Assembly: GCA_018873245.2 (NCBI GenBank)
Contig: JAEMBT020000004.1
Coordinates: 372,001-436,000 of the forward strand
Direction: 5' to 3'
Source of the DNA: Archegozetes longisetosus
Lineage: Eukaryota; Arthropoda; Arachnida; Sarcoptiformes; Trhypochthoniidae
Length of the DNA stretch: 64,000 nt
Positions 21,599-32,690 of this stretch are shown piece by piece (within the stretch, counting starts at the first letter, position 1; every line of letters begins with the position of its first letter). Made by a program: the position numbers and the translations under genes. The notes under the pieces were generated by a model. That model worked only from the letters and a program-made list of their open reading frames with translations. It ran no database searches and was not told the DNA's origin.

Positions 21599-22199
21599 CA
21601 GGGCAAGTATTTTTCGGGAGTTTAAAGTGGTCAAATCGGTCGGGAATCGGAAGCTTTAAAAAACCGAAATCGGGATTTAAAAAGTAAAAATCAGGAGTTT
21701 AAAAAACTCCATTTTCAATCATAACACAACGAAAAATAGTTGTTTTCTTTCTTCAAATGTATTAACAGTTCTTCAAAAATTTATTGTACTGTATAATTAG
21801 ATTGATCTCCAAGTTTTCAGGTGAAAAACACTGTCGATCTTCTGTCAAAAGATTTTTATACACAGTGAAAGAGCGCTCGACATACACGGATACCAAAGGC
21901 GCATATTCTCTGTTCAAACGATGCTCGTAACTATTACTTTCACAAAATATTTTTAAAAAGCTTTATCAAGATAATGAATTTTCGATTACAGTTGTGATCA
22001 ATTTTTTAGTATTTTCATTATATTTTAAACAAAACGTTCTATATCGGGAGAAACTCACGAGAAGCTTAAAATCGGGAAAATCGGGACTTTCAAACTATTT
22101 TTATAGAAGCCTAAAGTGACCACAAATACATTAATATAAAATTCCCGAGGAATAATTTTAGGGAAAATTATCGGGATTTCCCGATAAATACTTGTCCTG
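21599..22199 (-). mobile_element. hAT element with internal deletion and transposase C-terminus
   Basis: A perfect 8-bp duplication ctaataac (21591-21598, 22200-22207) flanks inverted ends cagggcaagtatttttcggg and its complement. The minus-strand interior (about 21920-21770) encodes APLVSVYVERSFTVYKNLL and PENLEINLIIQYN, the hAT dimerisation domain. It is 601 bp, so most of the transposase is deleted. Confidence 0.9.
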
Positions 22200-22928
22200 C
22201 TAATAACCATTTATTGGCAGCATAAAGTAGTTGTTAAATTAGTCTTACTCTTATCTAATGTTAGTCTCACAAAAATTATAGTTAACAAAAGTAAATTAAA
22301 TTCTAGTGTATTTTCAATAACTAATAAAAGTACAGTCTATTAACTATTTAGTGCGCGCTAACAACAATAAGTTTAATATATTTTAGCGTATTGAACAATT
22401 TCCAAGAAAAACTAAGTTCAAGCAGAATGCTTTAGTACAACTCATAACTTGCACCAATGGGCGAGTCATTTTCTCCATCAAATATTCGAATAGGTTTGAG
22501 TGCAGACTTTGCTCAATGAATAAATTTTGAAAAAATATGAATTTGTCAACTGATACTCGATTCAAATTCTTAACTTTAAATGACTGACTAAAACTTTAAA
22601 GCTATTCAAACAATTATGTGATTTAATATTAAGCATGAATGCTATGCGAAATTAGCTCTAAATCACAAACGATTTCGTTTTCATCGACTTTTCTTCATTA
22701 TAAAAGCTGTGCTAAATCTATTGAACTTCATGTTATTCACTAAAATATTTTTATTTGAATTGACTCAGAATTTTATTCCCAGAAATACTTAAAGTTAAAA
22801 CACATAACAATAGCGAATATGCTATCAAACAGTTTGTTGAACTTTATGATACTATTATAAAAGTTATTTAAATTTCCGAAAACAGGAAATAATGTGAATT
22901 TTTATTTCGTTAACCTAAAAATAAAAGT

Positions 22929-22936
22929 GTATAAAA
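22929..22936 (+). promoter_or_regulatory. TATA box of the secreted-protein gene
   Basis: The sequence tataaaaa sits 90 bp before the ATG at 23019, which would place transcription start near 22960 and give a leader of about 60 bases. Confidence 0.6.
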
Positions 22937-23018
22937 ACAGTTTCAAATACCAATTTCGGAGAATAAAAATTAACTTCTTTACTATATATCACATTTTGCG
23001 ATAGTTTGTTAGCAAAGG

Positions 23019-23480
23019 ATGTGTCGATTACTTAAAAATAATTTGTTTTTGACAGTCATTTTTATAGTTTTGTTCGTAAGTTACGCGAAAACAGACGAGC
23101 TGAAGCCTAAAATATTTGGGCATAAATTATTATTTGTTGAGCAAGAAATGTCACCATTAGCCCAAAAGTGTTTCAAAAATATACCGTTCGGTAAGTTCGA
23201 AATGTGTAATAAGACATCTTACGATAAATATTCGGGTGGCTTTTATCCAATGCGTACTCAATGTTGCGCCAAATGGGCTAATATTGAATGCCTGGAAACG
23301 TATACTTTCAATAGCATTTATTGTGATCTGCATCAGAGACAAGCTGTTAATTATTACTTCAATACTATAAGGGCAAACTCTCCTGAATGTAAAGACTATC
23401 GACCAGTAGCTGAAGAAGAAAGTTATTGGACTTCGCGATTGGGAAGAGTTGCAAAATGTAAAAAACAGAATCAAATCTAA
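23019..23480 (+). CDS. Small secreted eight-cysteine protein
   Basis: A single uninterrupted frame encodes 153 aa. Residues 1-23 form a signal peptide (basic MCRLLKNN, then hydrophobic LFLTVIFIVLFVSYA), with likely cleavage just before KTDE. The mature part has eight cysteines (QKC, EMC, adjacent CC, IEC, IYC, PEC, AKC), an even number that could form four disulfides, and one glycosylation site (NKT). I do not recognise the family; the CC-x-W pattern and size suit a secreted defence, venom/saliva or odorant-type protein, but none of these is shown. It is intronless, with a TATA box 90 bp upstream and AATAAA at about 23871. Shadow frames on the minus strand are ignored. A real gene is likely from length, signal peptide and promoter. 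Confidence 0.75.
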   Translation: MCRLLKNNLFLTVIFIVLFVSYAKTDELKPKIFGHKLLFVEQEMSPLAQKCFKNIPFGKFEMCNKTSYDKYSGGFYPMRTQCCAKWANIECLETYTFNSIYCDLHQRQAVNYYFNTIRANSPECKDYRPVAEEESYWTSRLGRVAKCKKQNQI

Positions 23481-25150
23481 AAACATCTCCAGATAAACAT
23501 TATTTTGTTTGCAAACAAATCCAATTTTGGAATCATACTGAATACTATTTCAGATAACAAGTCATACCGATGACTACTATTTTTAATTCTATTACGAAAA
23601 GCCAGAATATTATTTCGAGCACTGATGCTATAATGATTAGGCAGATGTGCTCAAATTGTTGCAATATTTAAAGTTTACGCACTTATACTAAGCTGCACGA
23701 CTACTATAGAAAAAAGTTAAATTAGTATAACTAGAGTATAACGACTGTTATTTGAATTTGAAAATTGTTGTATCATATTGTATCAATAACTGAGTAGTTA
23801 CATGTTGTTCGACTTGACTTAAGTTTAATTAAGTATATTATTCGACTAATTATGTAGTCATATATTAAACAATAAATTGAGTTAATCAAAACTTTTATAA
23901 TTGAAGAATATCGCAATTTAAGTAAGATTTGAATAATTTCTTAGCAAGTCTACAACTTTTTGTTCTAACCAAGACCTTCCAATTATATTGAAAAACTTGA
24001 GATTAGCTAGTTCAGAGTTTAAAATGTTTCATAAGGAATATAGCGATATATGCATTTCTAGTCAGTATTAGAAAAGAAAAACTCAGTTTAAACTGTAAGT
24101 GCCTCAACACAAATTTGATTGTTGACTTGTATGTCAGTCCTCAAATCTTTTAGTTTGAATTTGGAAATCCACGCCGATTACGAAACTATTTCCTTGTTCG
24201 AAACTAGATATTGTTTATTATAATATATATAATTTTGTCATTTTCATCATTACTTCATTTTGTGATACAATTAAATATGTCAAATTGACAAAACTCTTTA
24301 CTAAATGACTTGAATAGAATTGAAGTCATTTGTGAACAAAGCTTTTGTTTTACGTCAATAGATGACTATGAAACTAGTTTGTCAAATGAAGCAGAGAATC
24401 AATTATCCACTTATGATCAAACAATATCAGACGGAAGAACACCTTCACAATACAGTAAACTTTTTATTTGATAAGTCCTTTGCTTTTACATTTTGGATGC
24501 TTTTGGTAAAAGTCTTGCATATCTTAGATTCTTAAGTTACGATTTTTTCAATGCTCAAACTTGCTAGAAAATTATCAAAGTCTTCAAGTTGTCATTCCGT
24601 CAAAAGTATTAAATTGTTTGAGTCACATTCAATTATTAGTTGATTGAAAAAACCTTTAACTTTGTTAAGGCTTAGAAGAAAATTTCAGTTTTATCTCAAA
24701 AATTTTAACTTTTAGTAATTACCAATTTAAAGATAATGTGATAACTTAAAATCCAATCACAATACAAAATGCTTAGCTCTAATCGTAATGTTAAATAAAT
24801 TGGATCAAAGTCCAACATATCTTGAGAGATTTGCTCATCAAACGTTTCAACCCCTTATAGCATACTGTCACATTTATTTCTGTGACGAGGGATCATCTAT
24901 ACACGAAAGATCCGATCTAAATGTTTTTTGTAGTCTTTCATGTGTGTGTGTTTGTCCAAGTTGTACGAATTGGAATCGGGGGGCCTCAATGTAAGATCCC
25001 AATCCGTTGTTACTTATAATTCTATCAGAGAGTCTAATAGGACTCGATAGAATGTGCTTTAGTAGAGAATTAAGTTACAACTTACTTTTAATATAAATCT
25101 TCTTTTATTAATACAAATATATAACGATATAATAGTAGTTATTCACTATT
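23481..25150. other. 3' flank and intergenic DNA
   Basis: AT-rich, with no further gene supported. The short frame at 24788-24994 has no protein-like features. A candidate AATAAA for the upstream gene is at about 23871. Confidence 0.4.
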
Positions 25151-25156
25151 ACTTTT

Positions 25157-25260
25157 CTTACATACCATACAGTACTAAGTAAGAGAGATTTCTTACATAC
25201 TATAAGTACAGAGTAAGAGAGTATTCTTACATACTTTACAGTACGAAGTAAGAAATAAGA
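25157..25260. repeat. Short tandem repeat, ~40-bp unit
   Basis: About 2.7 imperfect copies of a unit beginning ttcttacata and containing acagta.gaagtaaga. No coding role is apparent. Confidence 0.75.
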
Positions 25261-25751
25261 CTGTTCTTAATAAGAAATCACCTCTGCTTTTATACTCTTT
25301 TTGATGTCCTAAACTTACTATATTTAGCTCAATGGAAAAAATTATTTTTACATCAAAATACTTGTAATTTAAGTAAACAATACATAGTCAATTGAAATTT
25401 ACCTACACTGTAACTAAAAACTTAGGACACCTAAAAGATGTAACTACTATTTTTACTTTAAGATACCTTTACTTTATTATTATCATATCAGAAATAGATT
25501 AATATTTTACTCTAAATAAACATAAAAGCTAAATAATATTTTTCTATTTCACAATACTTTATAGCAAATATTTACCAAAAAAGTTGTTTAACTTTTTAAA
25601 AACATTCAATTTTTATGCTAATTTAATAAGTATTTTTAAATGTTTAAAAATTTGTTTAAAAATATTTGCTTTAATTTTAACATATATAGTTGTAGTGAAA
25701 TATAATCACTAAAAGTTAAAAATTTTGAGACAGAATTGAGAGTTTTTTCTT

Positions 25752-26452
25752 ACTAGGACTTCTCATCTGTCTATGGCCGATTTTGATAAAATCTAGTACA
25801 TACAGTAAGTTGAAGGTTCTAATTACGAATATAATAATAACTTCTCCCCAATCGCAAAAATAGACACTTTTAAATTTATTTAAACTTTCACTTTTCTATG
25901 TTAGCTTGCATTGGTGTATAGTAGTATGAGTATCATAAGTTTTCAATGCAGAATACAATTTGATGAAAAAACTCTATTTATTAACTTTAGTAGATCCATG
26001 AGAAAAATTCCATATAATATCTAGATCCTTATTGAGCTACGACATAGTTTGTAAAAAATCCGGTAGAATTTTAATTGAATAATAAAAAAATTTAATTTAG
26101 GTTAGGTTAGGCTGCTTCTAGATTTTCAAGGACTTTTCAGAAAGCTTTAGGAGTTTCGAGAAGATTTTAGATTCTAATAAGCTGTTCTCAATGTAGTGAA
26201 GGTGTATTTATCCAGTGTAGTTTATGTGAGTTAATTTTGTGTTTCCAGCATTTCTTTACCGACTTTCATTATCATTCTCACTGTCAGTAATGATATTGTA
26301 TAGTGTAATGACATTCCAATAAAAAGCTTTATTCAAACGATATTTTCTTCGATTGGGGAAAGGTTATTATTATATTCATGATTAGGACCCTCAACTTAGT
26401 ATATGTATCAAATTTTATCAAAATCGGCCATAGGCAGATGAGAAGTTCCTAG
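25752..26452. mobile_element. Palindromic MITE with ~120-bp arms
   Basis: The left arm from 25752 (actagga.cttctcatctg, atggccgattttgataaaat, ataataataacttctcccca) is matched by its complement ending at about 26452. The arms show about 85-90% identity. The loop (25880-26330) is non-coding and holds three TTAGG units at 26097-26111, the arthropod telomere motif but far too short to mean a telomere. Confidence 0.75.
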
Positions 26453-26459
26453 TTAGTTG

Positions 26460-27370
26460 TAAGTAGGAAATAAAGTGATTAAAGCCTTGACTATAGCACT
26501 ATAACTTATTTTATTTTGATGCTTTAAGTTTTTATAAGGGCCTTCCGACTCGAGTGTAGAATCTGAGCCACATAAGAAAAGGAGCTACAAGCTTTTATCT
26601 TTGTTATAGTTGTCAAAAATGTTTTCAACATTTGAAACAAAATCAGGTTTTATTTGTTGCTTGATAGCTAAATTTTGTTATTATTAGATAAAAGTTAACA
26701 ATACAGGAAACTACCGTGTAAAATATGAATAACAATTAATATATATTTTAAAATATTAGCAATCAATAGGTTTGTCAAATTTATTTTAACAATCTTCAAG
26801 TTATAGTGACTTTTGCACACAAATGATTGCAAGACTTGCGTCCAAACACTGGTTAAACCTAGTCTTTAAATATGAAATCTTATGCTTTTGAAAATGTTTT
26901 CGGAGAGTAGGTCATAATTCAAAAATGCGCACACACTAGACACATATTTGACTAAAACATAACAAGCGTTTGTTCAAATATTACACTTTTAGATTCACTA
27001 TTAACTAATTTCTCAAAAATAATGAAAAAAAGTTTTGATGCTAACATAAACTCACCAAAGAAGTTAGAAAATCATATCTGTCTAACGTTTTCATAGACAT
27101 TCAATTTCATTGTTTTTATTAGTTTAAACAATTGATCAAATATTGAGTAATTGAATTTGCAAATCAAATTGAATATATGGACACAAGGAGTAGAGGACAT
27201 AAAATAAATATTGGTTTAGAGTTGCAACTAATAATGATAATAAGACAAATACGGGAAAACGTACGATATAATAGGCGTTCGTAGATATGAAACAACCTTG
27301 AACTGATCAGTTAAAAGTCAGAGGAGTTACTCCGAAGTATAGTTATGCGACATTGATAGCAGTAAAGATT
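26460..27370. other. Intergenic, AT-rich
   Basis: No gene, RNA or clear repeat recognised. Confidence 0.4.
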
Positions 27371-27377
27371 AATAGAT

Positions 27378-27575
27378 ATTATTAATCCAAAAAGCAAGTT
27401 CACAACACGTCTAGAGCTAGAGGTCTTAACAAATAATAAAACTTAAACAAAACCTTTGAATCAATGAAAAAACATTTGTTATAAGAACAAAACATTCAAT
27501 TGATTATATAGAGAATGACGAAGACCTCTAGCTCTAGAGATGTTTGTGCACTTGCTTTTTGGATTATTAATATTA
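27378..27575. mobile_element. Small palindromic MITE (~200 bp)
   Basis: Inverted arms of about 45 bp: ttaatccaaaaagcaagt...ctagagctagaggtct and its complement ending with ggattattaa. The loop of about 105 bp is AT-rich. Confidence 0.75.
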
Positions 27576-28794
27576 GGTAACGGTAAACATTCGGATTAAA
27601 ATTTTCATTACATAAATTGTGCTTCAATTGTGATAAAAGTTATCTTCTTAAGACATTCAAGTATTAGTTATTCATTTATAAATCTTAAGGCACGACAAAG
27701 TTTATTATTTATTAAATACATTTAAACATTTTTGTTAACTTTAGAAGTAGTAGAGAATCATTCTTATCGTTAAGTTATTGTCCGAACTGTTCAAATGTCA
27801 ATAATTTGAACTTATTTTTCAAACAACTGATAGTTTGATTACCACTCAATTAAGTGTCAAATAGCAAATAAATTTACAATTATTTGAAATATTAATAATT
27901 TGTTGATTGAAGTCAACATTACTTAAGACGATTTCTACAGGTTAGCAAATTAGCAAATAAAATGACTGTTTCACAATAAATACTAAAAGTCAACGAAAAT
28001 ATAAACATGTTGCCTAAGGGTTCATATTAATTGTTTATTTAACACAAGTGTTAATTAGTTGAAAGATTGTCTTTGAGGGACATATCGTCTATGAGAATGA
28101 GAAATAATGTCATACTGAAACGAAGTGGATAGCAAAACACCTGCATTGCATAAGTTTGTTTTGTCATTGAAGAGTCTGCCCTCAAAGCTATGCTTTGAGG
28201 TACACTCAGAGTAATCAGATCATAAACATTCAGATAAAATAAGTGTTCACTCAAGCCTTCAAACTATTACTATTGCGAAAAGTTGGTTCTCAGCAATAGA
28301 AACGATTATCTGACAACAGTTAATCTTCAGCACAATCGTGGTCAGCAAGCTTTGGCCCTTCCGGACATCTTTAAAAATACAAATGTAAATCTGTAACGAA
28401 AAATAATGTAACAAAAAGCTTTGAAACCGTATTTATTTGATGCATCAATCGATTACTCATCGTTAAACGTTAATTAAAGGTTTGAAAAAAATTAACAGCA
28501 TTATGCATTTGCCTCAACAAATCAGAGCATCTCATTTTAAACTCGGTCTCTCAGACCAAATACCAGACACCGGTCTTCTAACTGTGAAATAGACTTGAAA
28601 TGAGCACTTATCAGATATCGATATTATTCAAATGCAATCGATTTTAGGCATAAATTTCGATAAAATTATAGATATGTTTGAATTTTGATCCGTTTATGGA
28701 CTGAAAATGTTATTGGGAGCATTACAACAATTTTTTGCTACTAAGAGCCAAAGCACTACCGGAAACCACAGTTTGTTGAGATGTTAATCAGTTA

Positions 28795-28986
28795 TTACAA
28801 TTTAAAAACGTTTGGTTCTATGAGAGTATCGCAGACCCCGGTCATTAAGACTTTGATCAAAATTGTTGCGAATATAGCGATTCCAATATAAAAATAAGAA
28901 TTCATATAATTAAAGCACAGTCGATCATTTGAATAAAATGAAGCACCTCCATGTGGTCGATTTGAACAATTTGTTTCAAATTCCAT
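28795..28986 (-). CDS. Unrecognised small membrane ORF
   Basis: There are 63 codons from an ATG preceded by an in-frame stop. A short cysteine-containing N-terminus (ETNCSNRPHGG, DRLCFNY) is followed by a hydrophobic stretch (YFYIGIAIFATILIKVL, about residues 31-48). It could be a small single-helix protein or the first exon of a longer one, but no convincing partner exon was found. A second minus frame at 28051-28254 is equally unproven. Chance occurrence is quite possible. Confidence 0.2.
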   Translation of the reverse strand: MEFETNCSNRPHGGASFYSNDRLCFNYMNSYFYIGIAIFATILIKVLMTGVCDTLIEPNVFKL

Positions 28987-29450
28987 TAATTAAACGTGAA
29001 TAATCACCTAAAAAAGGAATCCATTTTAGATAATCAGAACAAATCAATGAGAGGATCGAATGAAAGGAAGAACGAGAGAAGAAGACAATTGATTATCAGC
29101 TATATTCAACAATATTCTTATAATTAAGATCATTGAGGTGACACTAAAATTTTGAATCACATTATTCTTATTGGATTACAATTTATAAGCTAATTAAGAA
29201 ATTAAAATTCTACTTCTAACGTATTCGGACGTAAAAGGTCAACTTTAATTTATTGTTAAGAACCTAAAAACCGTTTTACAGAAAATTTTCAAAATTTTAT
29301 TACAAAACTACATTATATGACTAACAAAATGATTTTAATGAACCACAGCCATGGGTTCCGATTGACCACATTTTCGGAGCCTATTGTATGGCGTAATGTG
29401 CAGAAGCCTTGCCCGACCAAAAGAGATAATTATTGTCTGAATGATTTGTA

Positions 29451-29634
29451 TTAATAAATGGGATCAATCTCTTCTTAATGCATTCACTTGAATAAATGCT
29501 TTGATTGATCTCCTGACCACTGGATCTAAAGTACGATTTCGATACCATACTTTAGACCAGTGGTCGGGCGGGAAATCAAAACATTTACTTAAATGAGTGT
29601 ATTAAGAAGAGATTGATCTCACTTATTAATAAAA
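29451..29634. repeat. Long hairpin (inverted repeat ~90 bp per arm)
   Basis: The left arm (aagtgggatcaatctctt-like, then cattca, aaatg.ttt, cctgaccactgg) pairs with the right arm ending gatctcacttatta, with only a few bases of loop around 29546. It is probably a MITE with no interior; target duplication unclear (TTAATAA-like flanks). Confidence 0.65.
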
Positions 29635-30182
29635 AAACGCAGCACTCCTTTGACTTTGAGATGATTTACAGTAAAAATTTTCAGTTCATTTTCATGTTTT
29701 TAAGAGAAACGTCGTACTCCTTTCGCTCAATAGTTTTTGTTTTAGCGCCATAATAAACTAACCATTAATTAAAATGAAATGAATTTTTTATGTCTAACTC
29801 CCTGATAAATGCGCTTTAAAATAAGGTATTGTTTACTATAATAATTCCATTTAAAGATTCAGTTTTTGATACCATAAATGAGTCTATTTTTTGTCCAAAT
29901 GCATTATCATGCTTAAAATGTTAACTATTTTATTTGTTGAGCGCATTTGCACGAAAAATTTTCTGAAGCAGATTCCCGAAACAAAAATTTACAAAAAGAT
30001 TAAAAGCTGAAAATTAGCGTTCACAAAATCAAATAAGTTTACTAAAGATTGTAAACAAGTTTATTGCAAATCTATTCTTATATAATTGAATGAAGTGGAG
30101 GCCAGGAAAGTCCAGCGGTATTTTTTGTTTTAATTATGCATTAGAAATAATTTTAAAAAGATCAATTAATTGTATAAGGATT

Positions 30183-30571
30183 TTAAAATTCAAAGCTCGT
30201 TTTTATTCTTGCATGTGATCCAACACCGCATCTATTAGTCTTTCCGATCGCTTGTATGTGATTCCAAACACTGTTTATGCAATACTGAAGTCTAATTGAC
30301 GGTTCCTCTAATGTTTGTCTGGGATCTTCTTCAACAATAGCCTTCAGGACATCATTATCCACCACCGATGGTCGATGACCTCTCGGCTTGTTATCTAAAC
30401 TCAGGTCACCGGTGCGAAATCAATTGAACCATTTTGACAATTGCGGACATCAAGCACTTCACCTTATGTATCATTGATATTTTTTGTCGCAACGGTGATA
30501 TTAGATCCACGTTTGAATTCATTGAGCATACAATGACGAATATGAGTGGTATCTGGATGTGCTTCTGCCAT
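30183..30571 (-). pseudogene. mariner transposase N-terminal relic
   Basis: From ATG 30571 on the minus strand: MAEAHPDTTHIRHCMLNEF, KRGSNITVATKNI, a TAA, then the SLD..PRGHRP-type linker and VDNDVLKAIVEEDPRQTLEE, followed by a decayed HTH and stop. Only the DNA-binding N-terminal third remains, with at least one stop and one frameshift. It is similar to the relic at 15724-16018 but a different copy. Confidence 0.75.
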
Positions 30572-30599
30572 TCTTCAGACACAAGAAATGAAATATTTT

Positions 30600-31430
30600 T
30601 TGACTAAAATTTAAAGACTAGAATCTGTTTCACAGAATAGGAACGGTTTTGATTTTTAAACAATCGTTTAACTCTCTAAAAACAACGTTGCAATTAATGT
30701 CTCCAAAATACGAACTTTGATATAGAAAAGCCTTATATTTGGTTAATATCTTTTTAGCTGAGTAACAGACAAGCAAATAAAAAGCTGAGAAATGCACTGA
30801 TTAATTAATGTACTTTCACAAGGTCTATTTTAATGGAAAGTTGCATTGAAACGTGCAACTAGAGAACTGGTTGATGCTTTTCAAACAAGTTTGAGTTTCT
30901 CAAACTTATCTCAAGTTTCCAAAACATTTGAAATATTGCATTTAGAACGTGAAACAAGTTTGAGAAATAAAACTTGGGAAATTTCATGTAAATATACCTG
31001 AAAGTATTTGACTAATTGAGAATTGTAACTTTTCTTTTAATTATTATAATAATTATTTTTCTTAATAGCCAGTCAAGTAAAATACTCGCTCATTTCTAGC
31101 TAGGATCTGATTAAAAATGATCTAATAAAACTTGAATACGAATGGTTTGCTATTGCTTGAGGGTTGCTATTGACTTTCTACTTGAGGGTTAATCAAAATT
31201 ACATTTTCTAATTTAAATACATTTAGAGTTAAAGCATTAAAATATTAATCGGAATAAGATCTGAGTAAAATCTGTAAACTTCCAAAAGCTATTTACTATT
31301 TGGCAGTTTATTTTACCAAAAGTTCTGTTGAATGACTTGTTTGCTATGCTTGTAGCTTGCCTAAGATCGAGATTTATATATATGTAGTGGATCTATATTT
31401 TTCAAATAGTGTCATCATTAAATCAATAAC
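30600..31430. other. Intergenic, AT-rich
   Basis: No gene recognised. The end of this stretch leads into the duplicated block described at 31440-31640. Confidence 0.35.
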
Positions 31431-31439
31431 TATTGCAAA

Positions 31440-32690
31440 TCTATCGATAGTTTAATACAAAACGCATGTGAAGACACGATCATTTAAATTAGATGTTTAT
31501 ATGACTTGGTTTCTAAAAATAGTCTTTAGACTGAAGATAAAAGCTGAAGCCATTTACTATTTATTCTCAAAAAGACGATTTCTTATTCATTATCAATCAG
31601 TATATTTCTTTCGTTCTCCAATAGTTATCATTATTAGTGCAGTAAGATTGACAAGATTTAACTAAAATTCTATATCTCAAACATTCTAATTTCAACGGGA
31701 TTTAAATTTTTTTTAACATTAATCATAAGTGAGAATATGGATGCGGTGAAAGTCGTTTGTAACACAAATAATTTATATTTGATCTTAATTCTGGCAATAT
31801 TCAACATAACATTCTTATACTTGATCTTGCTGTTAAACGGAGATTTAATTATGAACTTAGTGTTTGTGCTGCCCTTTGTCAATATATTTCTAATTCTGGT
31901 AATCAAATTATATGCTTGTGTGCGAAAAAATTCGACATTTATATCAACAGAAAATTATACAGACATAAATGGGATAACTATTAGTAGTGAGTAATTTTAA
32001 TAAGTATTTTTGCCTAAAGATATATTCGTGTAAATACTCTTCTATTGACAGAATGATTTTTGCGTTGATCTTTTGTAATAATTTGTCAAGTTATAGATTA
32101 CATGCCTCTAATCTGTAATTCTGGTTCAATAAAGATTGTTTCCACAAAATTATTTTGGTATTAACAGTTCGCTTTTGCATGCGTTGAGCCTTCCTATGAC
32201 ATCATAGTTAATCAAATTGCATATCTCATCCGAGATGTGCTCATGATTTGATGTTAAAGTCTTCAGAATCAAAATTTAGATACAACACAAATTTTGAGTT
32301 TGCTTTTCTTCAATTCTTAATATGCTAAATGAAAACACCTCTTAATCGCTTTTTGCAAAATTGATTTTGCGATCTAGATTTTTATTAACGTAAATTAAAG
32401 TAGTTGAACAGCAATATTGCTCAAATAGTATAATGATGAAGAAATGATTATATAACAACAACAACAAATGTAGTCATTGTTTAATATGAGATGCATAGGA
32501 AGACATTAGATGTTTGTATGAGTTTTTTCTAAAAATAGTTAGACTGAGTTAAAACCAAAGCTTTCCTAATTTAACTATACATCTGAGAGGAGCTGCACAT
32601 TTTAACTTGAATAGATTTTTCATCGCTTACTAATCAGAATATTTTGTTCTTATTCCTAGTAATGATTAATACTGATATTTGAAAGTCAAT
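31440..32690 (+). repeat. Local direct duplication around exon 1 of the PY-motif gene
   Basis: About 200 bp upstream of the gene (31440-31640) reappear in its intron (about 32470-32690), in the same orientation and with moderate identity: shared gtttaata, gaagac, attagatgttt.tatga, ttctaaaaatag, ttagactga and atcag.atattt blocks. The two copies are about 1.03 kb apart and bracket exon 1, suggesting an old tandem duplication of a segment that included exon 1. Confidence 0.6.

Noticed and set aside
24788-24994. 68-codon frame with several Cys
   Set aside because: No signal peptide, domain, promoter or conservation visible; the length is expected by chance.
26097-26111. Three TTAGG units, the arthropod telomere repeat
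   Set aside because: Only 15 bp inside a MITE loop; chance or mutation explains it, and it is no evidence of a telomere.
28051-28254. Minus-strand 67-codon frame with hydrophobic patches
   Set aside because: It lacks its own ATG at the listed start and has no splice or family support.
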